A stretch of 64,000 nucleotides of DNA from Anadara kagoshimensis (Eukaryota > Mollusca > Bivalvia > Arcoida > Arcidae). The position numbers and the translations under genes are program-made. Under the pieces are notes generated by a model. It worked only from the letters and a program-made list of their open reading frames with translations, had not been told where the DNA came from and made no database searches. Positions 34,171 through 46,600 of this stretch are shown here, piece after piece. Every line of letters starts with the position of its first letter. The first letter of the stretch is position 1. The stretch covers positions 70,980,356-71,044,355 of the forward strand of contig CM037865.1 of the NCBI GenBank assembly GCA_021292105.1, written 5' to 3'.

Positions 34171-36260
34171 GTTAGACATTAGTTTAAATAATATTTTATT
34201 CTCTAAAACAATATATACAACATAATTATAATTCAATATACAAACATATGGAGATACAGAAAAGGGTCCAGGAACAAGCCAGAATGGCTTATATTAACCC
34301 GTTTCCTTAGCAACTGTGAAATTAGACATTAATTGTTAATTGCAGGTTTCTGTCACCTACTCTGTTGGTTCTTTCTTGTGTAAACCTTGAACAATTGATT
34401 CTAAAGACTAGATCTGTTAAAATGTCGCTGATTAGACGCATATCGGTTAATGCAAGTGTCATTTCACCTTATAGTAGAAATAAATCCGATCTTTTCCATT
34501 TACGTTTTCGTTTTGTAAAGTCGAATTTCTAATGTTTTGATTACTTCCGTGACCACTTTTCAACCACGATTAGATCCATGATACACACGTTTTGAACTGA
34601 CGTTTAATCTGGAAAATATCCATCGATATTCAATGAACATGTTTTAATGCATTCCCCTATTTGAAAGACATTCACGAGACAAAAATGGTAGCAATACTGG
34701 TACATTTTGAACAAATTCTTTTCTTTGTCAGTTAGAAAAATAGTAAATAATAGAAAAGGCAATTATCATTTTTGATATTTGACATTTCTTTCACTGGAAA
34801 ATTGTTTAAAAATCTTAAAAAATGAATCTGGTCCCTATGTTATTGACCAACTAATTTGATATATGGAGTATATATGCAGTTTTCAATCTATGTTGTGTAG
34901 AAGGCCATGTTCAAAAACTTTACTCTAAACACCATTGTACGAATATTCTTGCATACATGTGTAACAAGATGTGGACCTAGTACCTTCCAAATATTACCAG
35001 AACACTCTACTGACTGAACTACCTATCAACTCATTGAGTCCAGTCTGACACATTCCTGTCTTTCTTTGTTCGATTAAACCCTTGAATCAAAACCACCAAG
35101 TTCCCCTTATGGTCAGCTCTTCCCGGGGTAAGATGAGCCCAAAAAGTTACAGAGAAATGCAGCAGACAAACCGGGACTTGAACCATAGACCTTCCCAATA
35201 CTAGACGGACTCTTTAGACTGAGATACACAGCCACGCATTAACCCAGTTTTCCACATATGTAATGCTAAATATGGCATGCTAAGGTTGTTCACAATGAAG
35301 TCATTTTGCAAAATAAGGGATTAATAACCCATGGGCTGATAAACACTGAGATATAATATCCTATTCACATCTTCTTTAAACATTTTTATTTATGTGTCAA
35401 AATATGAATTGTTGAATTCGATTCTAGATTGAATTATGTGTTTGTAAACAACAGCAAGTCAATTGAAAAATGCATTTATAGCAACTATCTGGAAATTTTG
35501 TTGATTGACATTTTGAGCAAACTTGCTTAATCAAAGTATTATACAAGAGTATTGGTGACAATACCATTCAAACAATGAGCTTTATAGGCTATGATAATGA
35601 ATCAAAGATTTGACTATGGTCAATGATTTCGCATAGGAATAAGCAACATGTGGAAATTATTTTGACATCTTTAGTTCGCCTTTAAAAGCTATTTATTTTC
35701 TTCTTCCTTGCAAGTTCATCCCTCAAAAGTTGAATATTATCAAACTTTGTGCTTGTGCTGTTTAGGATGGCATGCAAATAAAATCTGTGACATGTACATC
35801 TTCCTCATATGAAGTCCCACTTTGAAAATTTGCAAAACAGTAGCTGCAATAAGCCAGACTTGCAGATTGTACCAGAATCTGATGCTGGCTGGGAAGAAGA
35901 AGTACATGTGTGAGTTGACTTATGTCAACCTATGTCCCTTGCTTCTTTTAACTTGTTTATGTTATTCACTATATTAGACACTGTTAGTAAACTTTAGGCT
36001 TGTATGGGTGCATTTTATTCTTTGTACTGTGGTGGTGCTAGGTGTAAGGAAGTCACATTAGGCTGCCCTGATGTGATAATGACTGACAGTGTATATTTTG
36101 TGTGTTATGCATACGTTTGTACAAGCATGCAATCTGGCGATTTTTAGGTGCTATGTCACTGAGACCACAGTTGCAGGGGTTGTGTTATCTTGGTGCTGAG
36201 TAAGTCAGCAGCAATATAAAATGAAGTATATTGCTTAAAGTTACAATATGCCTCTGTCTA
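34171..36260. other. Region upstream of GTF2E1 with SINE-like pieces only
   Basis: No reading frame is supported. A tRNA-like SINE relic lies at 35170-35240. The 5' leader exon(s) of GTF2E1 may lie here but cannot be identified from sequence alone. Confidence 0.45.
35170..35240 (-). repeat. tRNA-derived SINE-like fragment
   Basis: On the minus strand it reads like polymerase III internal promoter boxes: tggctgtgtatctcagt (box A-like) and ggttcaagtcccgg (box B). The sequence between is tRNA-sized but does not fold into a credible tRNA gene. Confidence 0.55.
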
Positions 36261-36320
36261 GATTCCAACCCACATCCTTTATATCTGGAGTCTGACGCCT
36301 TACTAACTGAGCTACCTAAC
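36261..36320 (-). repeat. tRNA-derived SINE-like fragment near GTF2E1
   Basis: The minus strand reads taggtagctcagttagtaag (box A) and, 30 bases on, gtgggttggaatc (box B), very close to a tRNA D-arm and T-arm. The acceptor stem is not matched, so it is a SINE head rather than a tRNA gene. It sits about 50 bases upstream of the first coding exon of GTF2E1. Confidence 0.6.
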
Positions 36321-36403
36321 ATGCTTCCACAAGTACTTATTATCTTATAATTGTTTTCTTATATTTATTTAGATATGATGAGTGCAGTCTAAGACTAAAG
36401 TTC

Positions 36404-39400
36404 ATGATGATTGAACCAGATATGTTAACTGAGGTGCCTGAGGCACTGAAAAGACTCGCAAGATTGATTGCACGTGGTTTCTACAGCATGGAACATGCAA
36501 TCATTATGGATATCCTTGTGAGAAACCCATGTATGAAAGAAGATGATATGATTGAACTTCTCCAATTTGATAGAAAACAGTTAAGAGCACTTATAAATAC
36601 ACTGAAAAGTGACAAATTTCTTAAAGTAAGACTACGAGTGGAAACAGACGAAGAAGGGAGATCAACAAGGCATAATTATTATTTCATAAACTACCAAGTG
36701 TTTGTAAATGTTGTGAAGTATAAGCTTGATCATGTCCGACGTAAGATAGAAACAGAAGAAAGAGATAATACAAGTCGTGCATCCTTCAAATGTCCAGAAT
36801 GTTTGAAGACTTTTACAGATTTAGATACATTTGAATTGTTTGATCCAATGGCACAGATGTACAAATGTACTTTTTGTCAGGCAGAGGTGGAAGAAGATGA
36901 AAGTGCCATGCCTAAGAAAGATGCTCGTACATTGTTAGCAAAGTTTAATGAGCAGATACAACCAGTGTATGAGTTGCTTAGTGATTGTGAGAACTTAAAA
37001 CTAGCACCAGAGCTCATGGAACCTGAACCCACAGACATCAAACATAGTAAAAAGTTTGTATATACTAGATAATTTTACCCCTTTGTTATTCTTGTTTTGA
37101 GCATATATTTACTACCCTGATACCCATTATACATATTGAACATAGATCAAATTTAGGGCCACAAAATGCAAAATTTCAATAAAAAGGGCAATTTAACATG
37201 TTCTCAACCATTGCTACATCTCTAATTTCAATGACAAAACTTAGTTTGAAAAGGAGTGTGTAGGCTACTGTTTATTGCACAAGGGGTGTAAGCTGGAAAT
37301 ATCTGTCACTATTTTTATAGATTTTTCAATCTGATATGCAAAAAATGCTATCTCCCTAATCTTTGCAGAATTTATAAACTATACATACAGTTCTAAAAAA
37401 TTAACAAATTTATGATGGAATCTTTTATATTTTTGCAGTAGAGTTTATAATCCAAATAAAGGCCAGAAAGATGGAGACAAGATGGTTTGGAGTGGGGATG
37501 CCACCAGAGGTATCGATTATGGATTCACAGAGAGTACAGTTACAATATCAATGGGAGATGAAGCAGAGAAAAATAAGGATGCCAATACAGTTAAAGAGAG
37601 ACCAGTATGGATGGTGGAGAGTACCATTGATGGGGTACCTATGGAAACTAATGATCAGGTAATGAATTCAGTATCCTTCCCCAATCTGTATAATCCTTTA
37701 CTCGCCTAAGTTCATGCAGAAGATATATATGGTATAAATGCATAAAGTTCTACCAAGTTTCAGAAGCTGGATGACCTTGACCATCATTCAAGGTCACAGT
37801 GACCGGGAGAAGTATAACTTTGAGATATCTCAAGCCTGAATGGTTGAAACTTTATACATAGTTTTAGTGTGTAAAGCTCTTATACTTTTGTGAACCTGGT
37901 TGCCCTTGAGTCTTGACCCACATTCAAAATCATAGTTACCTGAATTACAGGTTTATTTTTAACCAATTTAGTTCAAAATTTATATATAGACAGTGGGTGT
38001 ATAGGAATTTAATGTATATGATAGCGTTTTCATGAACATTTTTTTGGCATTATCATTAGCTGAACATGCTAATAACTTGAAATAAGATGATATTTTTTGC
38101 GATTTCTCAAAACACAAAAAGGGTTTTACACATTTACTTATTCACTGATTTAGTTCATGTTTGGTATATAAATGTATATGAATGTGCAATGGATTGTTTC
38201 TTAGAATATTTGATTCGATTGTTATAAATAGAAAATCTAAGTGAAATACAGGTATAGATTTGTACCTCTTTTTGCCAGGTGAGTGTACAGGCTTTCATTG
38301 GACTCTTTTTAGGTTAATAATCATTATCGATTTTGTTATTTCAGCTTGATAAAGAAAGAGCTGGTCCCTCTCAGGTAGAACCGACATCTCGTACAAACGT
38401 AAACGAGATAGAAACCCTTTTGTTTATTCATGAGAAAAAAGGTGGACCTGCAGCTCCAACAATTCCTGGTGCAGGAAGTGATGATTCTAGTAGTGACAGC
38501 GAGGATGATGAAGCTTCCAAAAAGCCTTCTTTTGCTACAAATGGTAAAACATGTATTGCAATAAACATTTTGCATATTAACAGACATCTACTTTGCATAT
38601 GAAAGATAAATGCCATCGTTCACTAGCTTTGGAATCAGCGTCAGTGTCTCAGTGTAAAAATTCTTTATCGAGTCTAGGTTTCAATTTTTCATACATATAT
38701 TACTATATAATAATAATAAACAGCCAACAACCTATTATAGTTAATAATCTCTTTCCAATAATGAACAATGATTTCTAAAATAAAACTGCTTGCAGAGGCT
38801 TTTTGCTGAGTTAGGAAATTCAGGGTACAAGTTCAAGTAAGGCCATTGTAAAACTAGGATTATAACTGCTTCATGTTCATGCAGCCTATAAAAATATTTT
38901 ACAGCTATTTCATACAAAGCTGGTGTTTATTTGTAAATATTTCAATACATGTACTGTGATTCTAGAAATTTCCACATTTGTTTTAATTTCTAAATAAATT
39001 TATGATAGTAACATGATGTAAAAATAAAACTTCCATAATTGATTTTATTTTGAAATGTGCTTCTCACAAAAATGCACTTGCACAAAAATTTTCCAGTTGA
39101 CTATTTATATTTCTACCATCTGTCATTTTAAATGACAGCATTTGTCTTTTCTTCTTACCTTTTTGTACATTTTTCTTTTCTTCTTCCCTTTTGTACATTA
39201 TACATTTTAAGTTTTAGATAATTTTAATCATGAAACTTGTATTATGTCTAGTTCCATCCTTGAGTACACTGTAGACAAAGGGAGATAATTCAATGTATTT
39301 TTAATATTTTTCTTCCTGTGCTTTTTATATGAGACATTGAGTGTGTCATGACTGTTTTATATATCCATGGTTAAATGACTCTGTTTTATTTTTGGTTACA

Positions 39401-39574
39401 GCTGTTGAAGAAATGGAGAGTGATGATGATGAAGAGGCTGTTATGGTTACTATAGGACATACAAAAGTACCACTGCATGAGGTTACGGACGACATGGTAG
39501 CAAAAATGACACCTTCAGAAAAAGCTGATTATATACGTCTCAGTCAAGAAATGTATCAACATATGTATGAATGA
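36404..39574 (+). CDS. GTF2E1: TFIIE alpha subunit (general transcription factor IIE subunit 1), 4 coding exons
   Basis: TFIIE alpha recruits and stimulates TFIIH at RNA polymerase II promoters in the nucleus. The coding exons are 36404-37053, 37439-37658, 38345-38543 and 39402-39574 (TGA). They total 1242 bases, giving 413 residues (human about 439), with GT-AG introns and consistent phases. The exon containing the start begins at an acceptor at 36372, so a 5' non-coding exon is likely. Residues 10-100 form the winged-helix domain ([29 protein letters not shown]). The zinc ribbon is C130, C133, C155, C158, followed by [20 protein letters not shown]. Exon 2 holds [10 protein letters not shown]. 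Exon 3 holds LLFIHEKK and an acidic serine stretch. Exon 4 carries the acidic C-terminal helix ([20 protein letters not shown]) that binds TFIIH. The first donor is GT in aagtttgt, a weak site chosen because only it restores phase. A poly-A signal aataaa lies at 39702. Confidence 0.96.
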
Positions 39575-39701
39575 AAGTTAAAGGAACCTACAAAGGACAT
39601 AGTTGTAAAAATAACATTTGTAGAAACATCTTTACTGTCAAAATTCATTTATGAATCAACATGACATTTGGATATGTGTGATTGATCTGATAAAGACTTG
39701 C

Positions 39702-39707
39702 AATAAA
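39702..39707 (+). terminator. Polyadenylation signal of GTF2E1
   Basis: aataaa lies 128 bases after the GTF2E1 stop codon. A second candidate (aaataaac) is near 40073. Confidence 0.55.
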
Positions 39708-39996
39708 TATGTTGATTTATAATTCAAACATGATAGGATTCATAAGTGTATGAAGAGACGTTGATGCAACACTTTGTTGATTGATAAATCTGTGACAGTG
39801 AAGCTTAGATTATTCAAAATGTATTAAACTTCAGCTTTGACATTCCACTTTTGAAGATCAGATATTTCTCTTTTTTGGCTGTTGGATATGGTGATATTGA
39901 ATTTGAATTGATGGCAAAATTGCCATTAACAAAAAAACCTGTAAATTGGAAGTTTTACAGTACATGTGTATATGTATGATTATAATCAAAGAAAGA

Positions 39997-39998
<2 letters not shown>

Positions 39999-40034
<36 letters not shown>
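39999..40034. repeat. (GT)18 microsatellite
   Basis: Pure GT run downstream of GTF2E1. Confidence 0.97.
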
Positions 40035-40037
<3 letters not shown>

Positions 40038-40150
40038 AACTAGCAAATCATGTGGAATTATTTTTTATGTTTAAATAAACATTGATCAATCATGTCATTT
40101 CTGATTTATACTAATATGTTCAGGAGAACCTTATTACTGTATTCACTAGT

Positions 40151-40330
40151 TATACCCCCGGCAAACGAAGTTTGGGGGGTATATAGGAATTACCTTGTCC
40201 GTCTGTCTGTCCGTCCGTCTGTCCGTCTGTCCCGCTTCGTGTCCAGAACAGAACTTTTGAACCGTAGCACCTAGGATTATCAAACTTGGTATTAGCCTCT
40301 TTCAGAGACAGTTCTAGTTTCATTTAATAT
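40151..40330. repeat. Dispersed repeat starting with a TATACCCCC hairpin
   Basis: The palindrome tatacccccggc...ttggggggtata (40151-40182) is followed by a run of cgtctgtctgtccgtccgtc and then ttttgaaccgtagcacctag. Sequences with this order are very common in molluscan and other invertebrate DNA; it is related to 27319-27530. Confidence 0.65.
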
Positions 40331-41928
40331 GTCTTCACAGAGGTGCAGCCATAATGCTTAAACTGGGGACTTTTCCTATTCTGTGAATGTACTTTAAAAA
40401 CAACGCATTGGCCATGGATTTCTTGATTTTCAAACAAATATTCTTTCCTAAACTGCACAATGATTTCTAATTTAGTTTCTTACACAAAGTAAACAAATTT
40501 AGTTATAACTCATAAGCTTGAGCTGATGTATATACAAATGTGTATAAAACATGCACTTACAGATTATAGTGGCTCTAACCCCCTAAGATTTCAATCCCAC
40601 TTGGCCAGGTCCTTGTCTGAGAAAGTTTGTCAGTTCCTCGCTTGTCAAAGGTAAATTATCTTCTATTGGTACTCTTGAAACCTCCACTATCCCAGAACGG
40701 ACCTTCTCAATATTTCTTGGATGTAAATACCATCACTCCACTCATAAGCTTGATTGCAATAAAATGTCATTGGTCATTATTATAAAGAGAGCTCATGGTA
40801 ATGTCGTGTAATTTTTAATTCTCGTTTATATAGAAATTCAAAATTAGTTCATGAAATCAGAGAACTGGTACATTGTATTTACTCTAAAATCTGATCATAT
40901 ATAGGCAAACGACATTAACCTGTCTGCTTGACCTTTAATTTAAATATGTATTGTCAACAAGTATATTTATATAGGGAACACACAGGTTTATTTCATCAAC
41001 CATTTATTCTTGTCTAAAACCCGCATTTTTTAGCCAAATGGTTAAAAAAATGAGAAGGGGTGTGGGCAATGTAAAGGCAGTTCTCTGGTTTGTGTTGTTT
41101 GAAGGTATAAGAAAAAATCTCTCGATTAAGGACTGTTTTTAATGAATATATGTACCTTAGGTTAAAAAATAAGATGAGTGAAGTGATGCCAAACAGGGAA
41201 GAGCCTGTAAGGGCAAATATCATGGAAATTAAGACAGTGCAATATTGTTTCCAACATTTGAAGAAATGTTCATATTGATATCACAGCAAAAGGAATGGTA
41301 ACTTGGATAACTCAGTTTAAATAACATGGAGAAGTACATCAGAAACTTAACATTACTGTTTATTACTGCTAGAAGGTTATTATAAGATACAGGACTGTAC
41401 ATAATGGATGTAAATGTTGTTGGATGATTTATGTGCTGTACAGGCACACCAGAGAATTGGTAAGTAATGGCTGGTTGCAGATACGTATATCTCGCTTTTG
41501 TTTTTCAAACATTTGTTTAGTACATAAAACATATCAATTATTCAACATTTGTTTTCCTGAGAAGTGACTGAAACTCCTCTCGATGATATGCTAATTGAAT
41601 ATTTGTCATAAATATACTTCTAATGTATTGTAACCAATTTTATCCTGGATTCTCCACCACCTTTGATTTCTTTTCATGTTTCCATGCCAAATGCCTCGCT
41701 ATATAATACAGAATTGTTAGAATGATGGTCTTACAGAAAAGCAATTTTACTACCCTCACCATCAGATGTAATTGATTTTGTTTCATTTCGTATCATATGA
41801 AATATATTATCAGATCACTATTAGATTGTAGACAATGCATAACATTACCAATTACTGGTTTAATACGCTTTCTCTGCTACATGCATGATCAAACTTTATA
41901 TCATTTACTTAGAAGAACCAGCTCTTAT
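40331..41928. other. Intergenic, no gene seen
   Basis: No supported frame or motif. Confidence 0.5.
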
Positions 41929-41933
41929 AGTGA

Positions 41934-42639
41934 CAGTACCGTAACTACCTATGAGGCAACCGAGGCAGTTGCCTCGGTAAAAATTAACCTAGTACTTTTT
42001 CGCAGAGAAGTTATAGAGAGAGAGAGAGAGAGAGCGGCCTTCATTATTTTTCCGGGATGCTATTGGGTTTCGATCACTCCAAGTAAACCTATGCTTATAA
42101 TGTCGGGGAAAAAATAAAACCCCGACTTAAATCATAGTAGACAGTTTCTTTAACGAGCAGTTCCTTCAACTAGTTACAGTTTACATGAAACTAATTTAAT
42201 GATTTAATTAAGTGATTGTCACATTAAACTGCTTTATTATTTAATTTGTCATTTTGGTTACTAGCTGTATTGCTGTACTGTCTGATTTCGGCATTTAGCG
42301 AATCTATCAAGTGATCTTGCTTATGATCATGAAATGAAGAATCCAGATTAAATGTAGACCTATTTTTGTCTAATACCCTCTAACCTGAATTAAGAGTATT
42401 AGTGGTGTGGTTAAACTAGTTTTCATGGCACAAAACCATCCCACTTATTTTACAACAGCTGGTCTACTTTAGAGGTTTCCTATTATACTGTATTATAATA
42501 CCTTAAATGTGAAAGACAAAGAAAAAAAAACAAACAAACAAACAAACAAAACAAAACAAAACATTTAGACTCTGCTGGTACTGTATGTCATTATTTCAAT
42601 TCTTGCCTCGGTTTATTTAAGGGCCTAGTTACGGTACTG
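41934..42639 (+). mobile_element. hAT-like transposon copy 2, no transposase
   Basis: The termini are cagtaccgtaacta (41934) and its complement tagttacggtactg (ending 42639). The pentamer AGTGA flanks both (41929-41933, 42640-42644). The sequence is the reverse complement of the 24707-25528 copy over several hundred bases (for example ggttactagctgtattgc here versus gcaatacagctagtaacc there). The transposase piece present in copy 1 is replaced here by a (GA)n-containing segment. The 5-bp duplication is shorter than the classic 8 bp of hAT. Confidence 0.8.
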
Positions 42640-42644
42640 AGTGA

Positions 42645-43652
42645 CCTCATGGATGGGTTTGCCTTGTTTGGTTTCTGAGTTTTACCAGAAGCCCAGTGAT
42701 CCATGCGTGTTATGCCTTAGTAAGTTCTGTAGACTTACATAGGGAAATTCATATTTCTGGTGGAAACCGCATTTTCTTAACAACTTTCTGGGCCATTTTT
42801 GCATTCAATGAGATTTCACGGTAACTTGGATATATAAACAGCATAACAGGAGCATATTTTCAAAATCATCGTCGAGATTCAAATACAGAATGCAGTAGTC
42901 ATAAGCTTGAAAACTTAAAAATGATATACTTGTAATTTGAGAACCAATAAAATTAGTCAAATTTCAGATACCAGTTATAAGAGAAAAACATATTTAGGCC
43001 AAGTCATTTTATATCATGTTGGTTTACCATTATTATTTTAAGATTTGTTTCTGAAAAAACTTATTCAGAAATGTGCTACTGTCTAAATTTGCTGCTACCG
43101 TATGATCTGAAAACAATTATATTGGAAAAAACTAAGGTACACTCCCTCAAGCAAAGTATTTCCTACTGTAAGCTCAATTTGGTAAAATATATTTTAATCT
43201 TTTTGATATTTTTCAACTCCTTTAGTGAAAAAAATGTTTCATAATTTTGGTCCACTAGTCCTAGCACTACTGATGAGGAGAACCTAGTTGTAAAATAAAT
43301 GCTGGTATAATACTATTTGCGCGGGAAAAACTTATTATTTGCAATATCCGGTGTACGGAAATGTCAAAAATAAGTGGAGATAATTCATGTAAGATGTTTT
43401 TTCGGGTTAATAATGATCATGCATCCGAGTCGATAAAGCGATTGATCTGCACGGCACTTTTCTTTATTGCCATGAATATAATTATTTGACCCAGATGCGA
43501 TGACCTTTGACACGTGTGTCTTATTGGACCATTTGCTCGCCTGATTCTGCACAAATCACCGCCCATGCCACCCATATATGGCACAATACACGACAGTAGG
43601 TTCAACCATTTAGGTCGAATTTTTCATGTTTTTGAGTTTTTGAAGGATAAAC
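42645..43652. other. Upstream region of LDLRAP1
   Basis: No reading frame supported. It probably contains the LDLRAP1 promoter and 5' UTR, but no element can be singled out with confidence. Confidence 0.4.
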
Positions 43653-46600
43653 ATGGAAGTTTTACGTCGAGCTATGAGAAAGAGTCCAAATTTGTTCCGT
43701 GAACAGTCGAACAAGAAATCCCGCCATACGAGTAAGTTTAAAATTGTGGTTTTATGTAGTTACCCTACTATCAGAAATATTTACACCTGTAAATTTATGA
43801 ATGGGATTTTTGGGCTTGGCGACAAAACACAAATTTGCTCCTATTGTTAATATCACAGGATTGTCCTTGTCTTAATATTTGTTTTAATTACATAATGCTC
43901 CTATGTAGTGGATGTTTTTTTTATTCAGAAGATTTTGAAGTAACAAGTGTGGACCCAAGATAAGTCTGGAGCTAGTCGCATGATAGGCCTGGTTGTTGTG
44001 TGTGAGTCAGACAGAACAAACAGACCAAACATAGGAGAGAAACTATCTAACTGAATAAAATATACTTTTAAATACATATGTGTATTATATTTATAATATT
44101 ATCCTAAATTCCTATAGAGAATATTTCTGGTATGATATCAAAACACACCAGTCAAATCAGCAGTTGCAGTTAGAGCCTACTGTTTGTAGGTCCCAGCCCA
44201 CTGCACTTAGGCGAGGTTGTGTTCATTGGACCATTAAATGTGTGAATGGTGCAAATGTAAATAGATCTAATGGAATAAAAAAATTAGAGATCAATATTGG
44301 GTCTGAGCCAGATTTAAATTTTTAAATTTGGCAAACACCTTGTCCAAGTTAAGAAAGATTTTGTTATTTGGGCCCAATTCCTAGTAAAGCAATGTTTGTG
44401 AAAGCCTGGCCTTTATTTTTGTATAAGAACAAATCCTTAAAATTCGCCCTGTTATTATATTTCAGAACTAGGAGAAGGATGGAGTGAGAACAAGGAGGCA
44501 GTCAATGATGGTATAACATTTTATATGAAGTACATTGGTCAAACCCTAGTAGAAGAGGCAAATGACGGGGAAAGTTACGGAAATGGGGCTAGTTCAAAGG
44601 CTGTACAAAATATAATTTCCATGGTAACTATTTTATCTGTATCCTGGTTATTTTTTATATTGAAACTGAAAAAAATTTGGTTTCACAATTTTGATCTAAG
44701 CACTACTAATTAAAAATCGTATTCCGAAACGACTGCTTAGTCATGTAAAATTAAAGTAAAACTTTAAAAATACTTCAAACTTTGCTGATAGGACCTATGA
44801 ACATAGAGTACATGTATGACATGCACAGACACTGACACTTGAGTATATCTGATTTATTTTAATGTTGGATAATGATTGGGCAAATATAGGAAATTGTCAG
44901 GGCTTATCAGTATCTGCTGTGATGTACTTTTAAATAACACTAACAGTGTGAATGTTGTCTACTGTGATGTTGACACATGTATTTAGATGATTTTATGTAC
45001 ATGATATATGATCTGCAATGCAAGGTAACCATGTCTACAAGTAGCTACAATAATGATGAGGTCTCAGACTTGGTATAAAAAAGTTATGAAATTAATTCTT
45101 AAGAAAAGATCCAAAGACTCAATATATCCAACATGAAACAAAATACATGTATATATTTGAGATAATATCAGATATGACAATCGTGGAAGTTTATAACAGC
45201 ATTGATAAGAGAATCAAAAACAAACATACTGCTCCATATCCAAATCACAGTAAAAACTTTGAAAACTTGCAAATCAAGTAAAGCGCTTGAACATCCAACA
45301 GGGAAGTGAGGATGGGTGATCCGGAAGTGTAAGCACCTCCTATCTAGCTTAAGTTGTCATGATTTGAAATGTCATGATTTTTCACCCTCTTATTGGTTGT
45401 TGTATGGACCTATTTTAAAGTGTTATCAAACTTTTATAAGTACTTTCCGGGGTTAGAAGAAAAAGGAAGTACCTAGAAACAAGAAGTAATATATACTTTG
45501 TTTATAATTAACTGTATAATTACTGTTATGTAACAGGAAGCGGGTTTATAGCTACTTCATTATCTACTGTATACAGTCATGGTAGAATTATAAAGGTTCT
45601 AGCCCTCACATTTATAAATTGTATATCAAATTTATACAGAAGATATATCTAAACTAAAACCACTTGAAAATGTTTTAACAGAAACAAGTTAATACATATA
45701 TATTAATGTAAAAGTGAAGATTTGATGAAAAATATAACATTGGTGTTGACCACTTCATTTACAGCCCTTTCAGTAAATTTTCAAGAAGATAAATTTTTAA
45801 TAATAAAATAAATAAGTAAGCAGCAAGTATGAAACTAAAACTGTTTTTTGAGAGCCAAATACACCTGTCCTTAACATCTACAAGGGTTTTATGTTTTCCA
45901 GGAAATTCCTGCTACCTTGACCATTATATCACCTTAGTACAATGTCCAAAATAAAGAGTTCATGAATATTTAATTTTTCATATTAAATAACTCATTTGCA
46001 TTTAAACTGCCTTTTGTCGACAGGAAAATATAAGAGTTAAGATTCCTTCTTGAAAACATAAACAAGGAAGGTATGAGGCCATGTGTAACTACCCGGTAAT
46101 CCCAAGTCAGTGCATATAGTGTTGGCAAGAAATTTATTATTTTTAAAATAAGGAATATAATTTTTTGTGTTGTTTCCCCAGATGTATGAATATTTAGATT
46201 AATTTATTTTATTTTACAGGCAAAAGCCATGGGTAAAAAACTACAGAAGGTTGCTATAACAATATCGCCACATGGAATAAAAATCACTGACATGGTATCT
46301 AAAGAATTGATAGATGATATAACAATATACAGGTAAATTAAAAATGTCCATATTTTAAGATTTTTTCCAATTCTTGAATTAATTGAGGTAATGGAATTTT
46401 GTGTTCCAGTCAAGATTCTCTCGGGTACCGGGGTTTTCTCGCATATCTGACGCAAGTTTTTCGCATGGACCCCCAGAAATATTCTGTGCATCCCATGGGA
46501 CGCAAAAATTAAATCCATGCTGGGCTATAAATATTTTTTCAGTCTGAACAGATCTATATCGGCAGTAATGTTTAAATGCTATTTATAGTTGACAATCGCT

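Noticed and set aside
36261-36320. True tRNA gene
   Set aside because: A-box and B-box are good, but the acceptor stem and anticodon arm do not pair, and the flanks do not supply a clear T-run terminator; SINE head is the better reading.
37471-37662. Alternative frame in GTF2E1 exon 2
   Set aside because: It is a shadow frame. The frame in use continues exon 1 and 3 in phase and matches TFIIE alpha.
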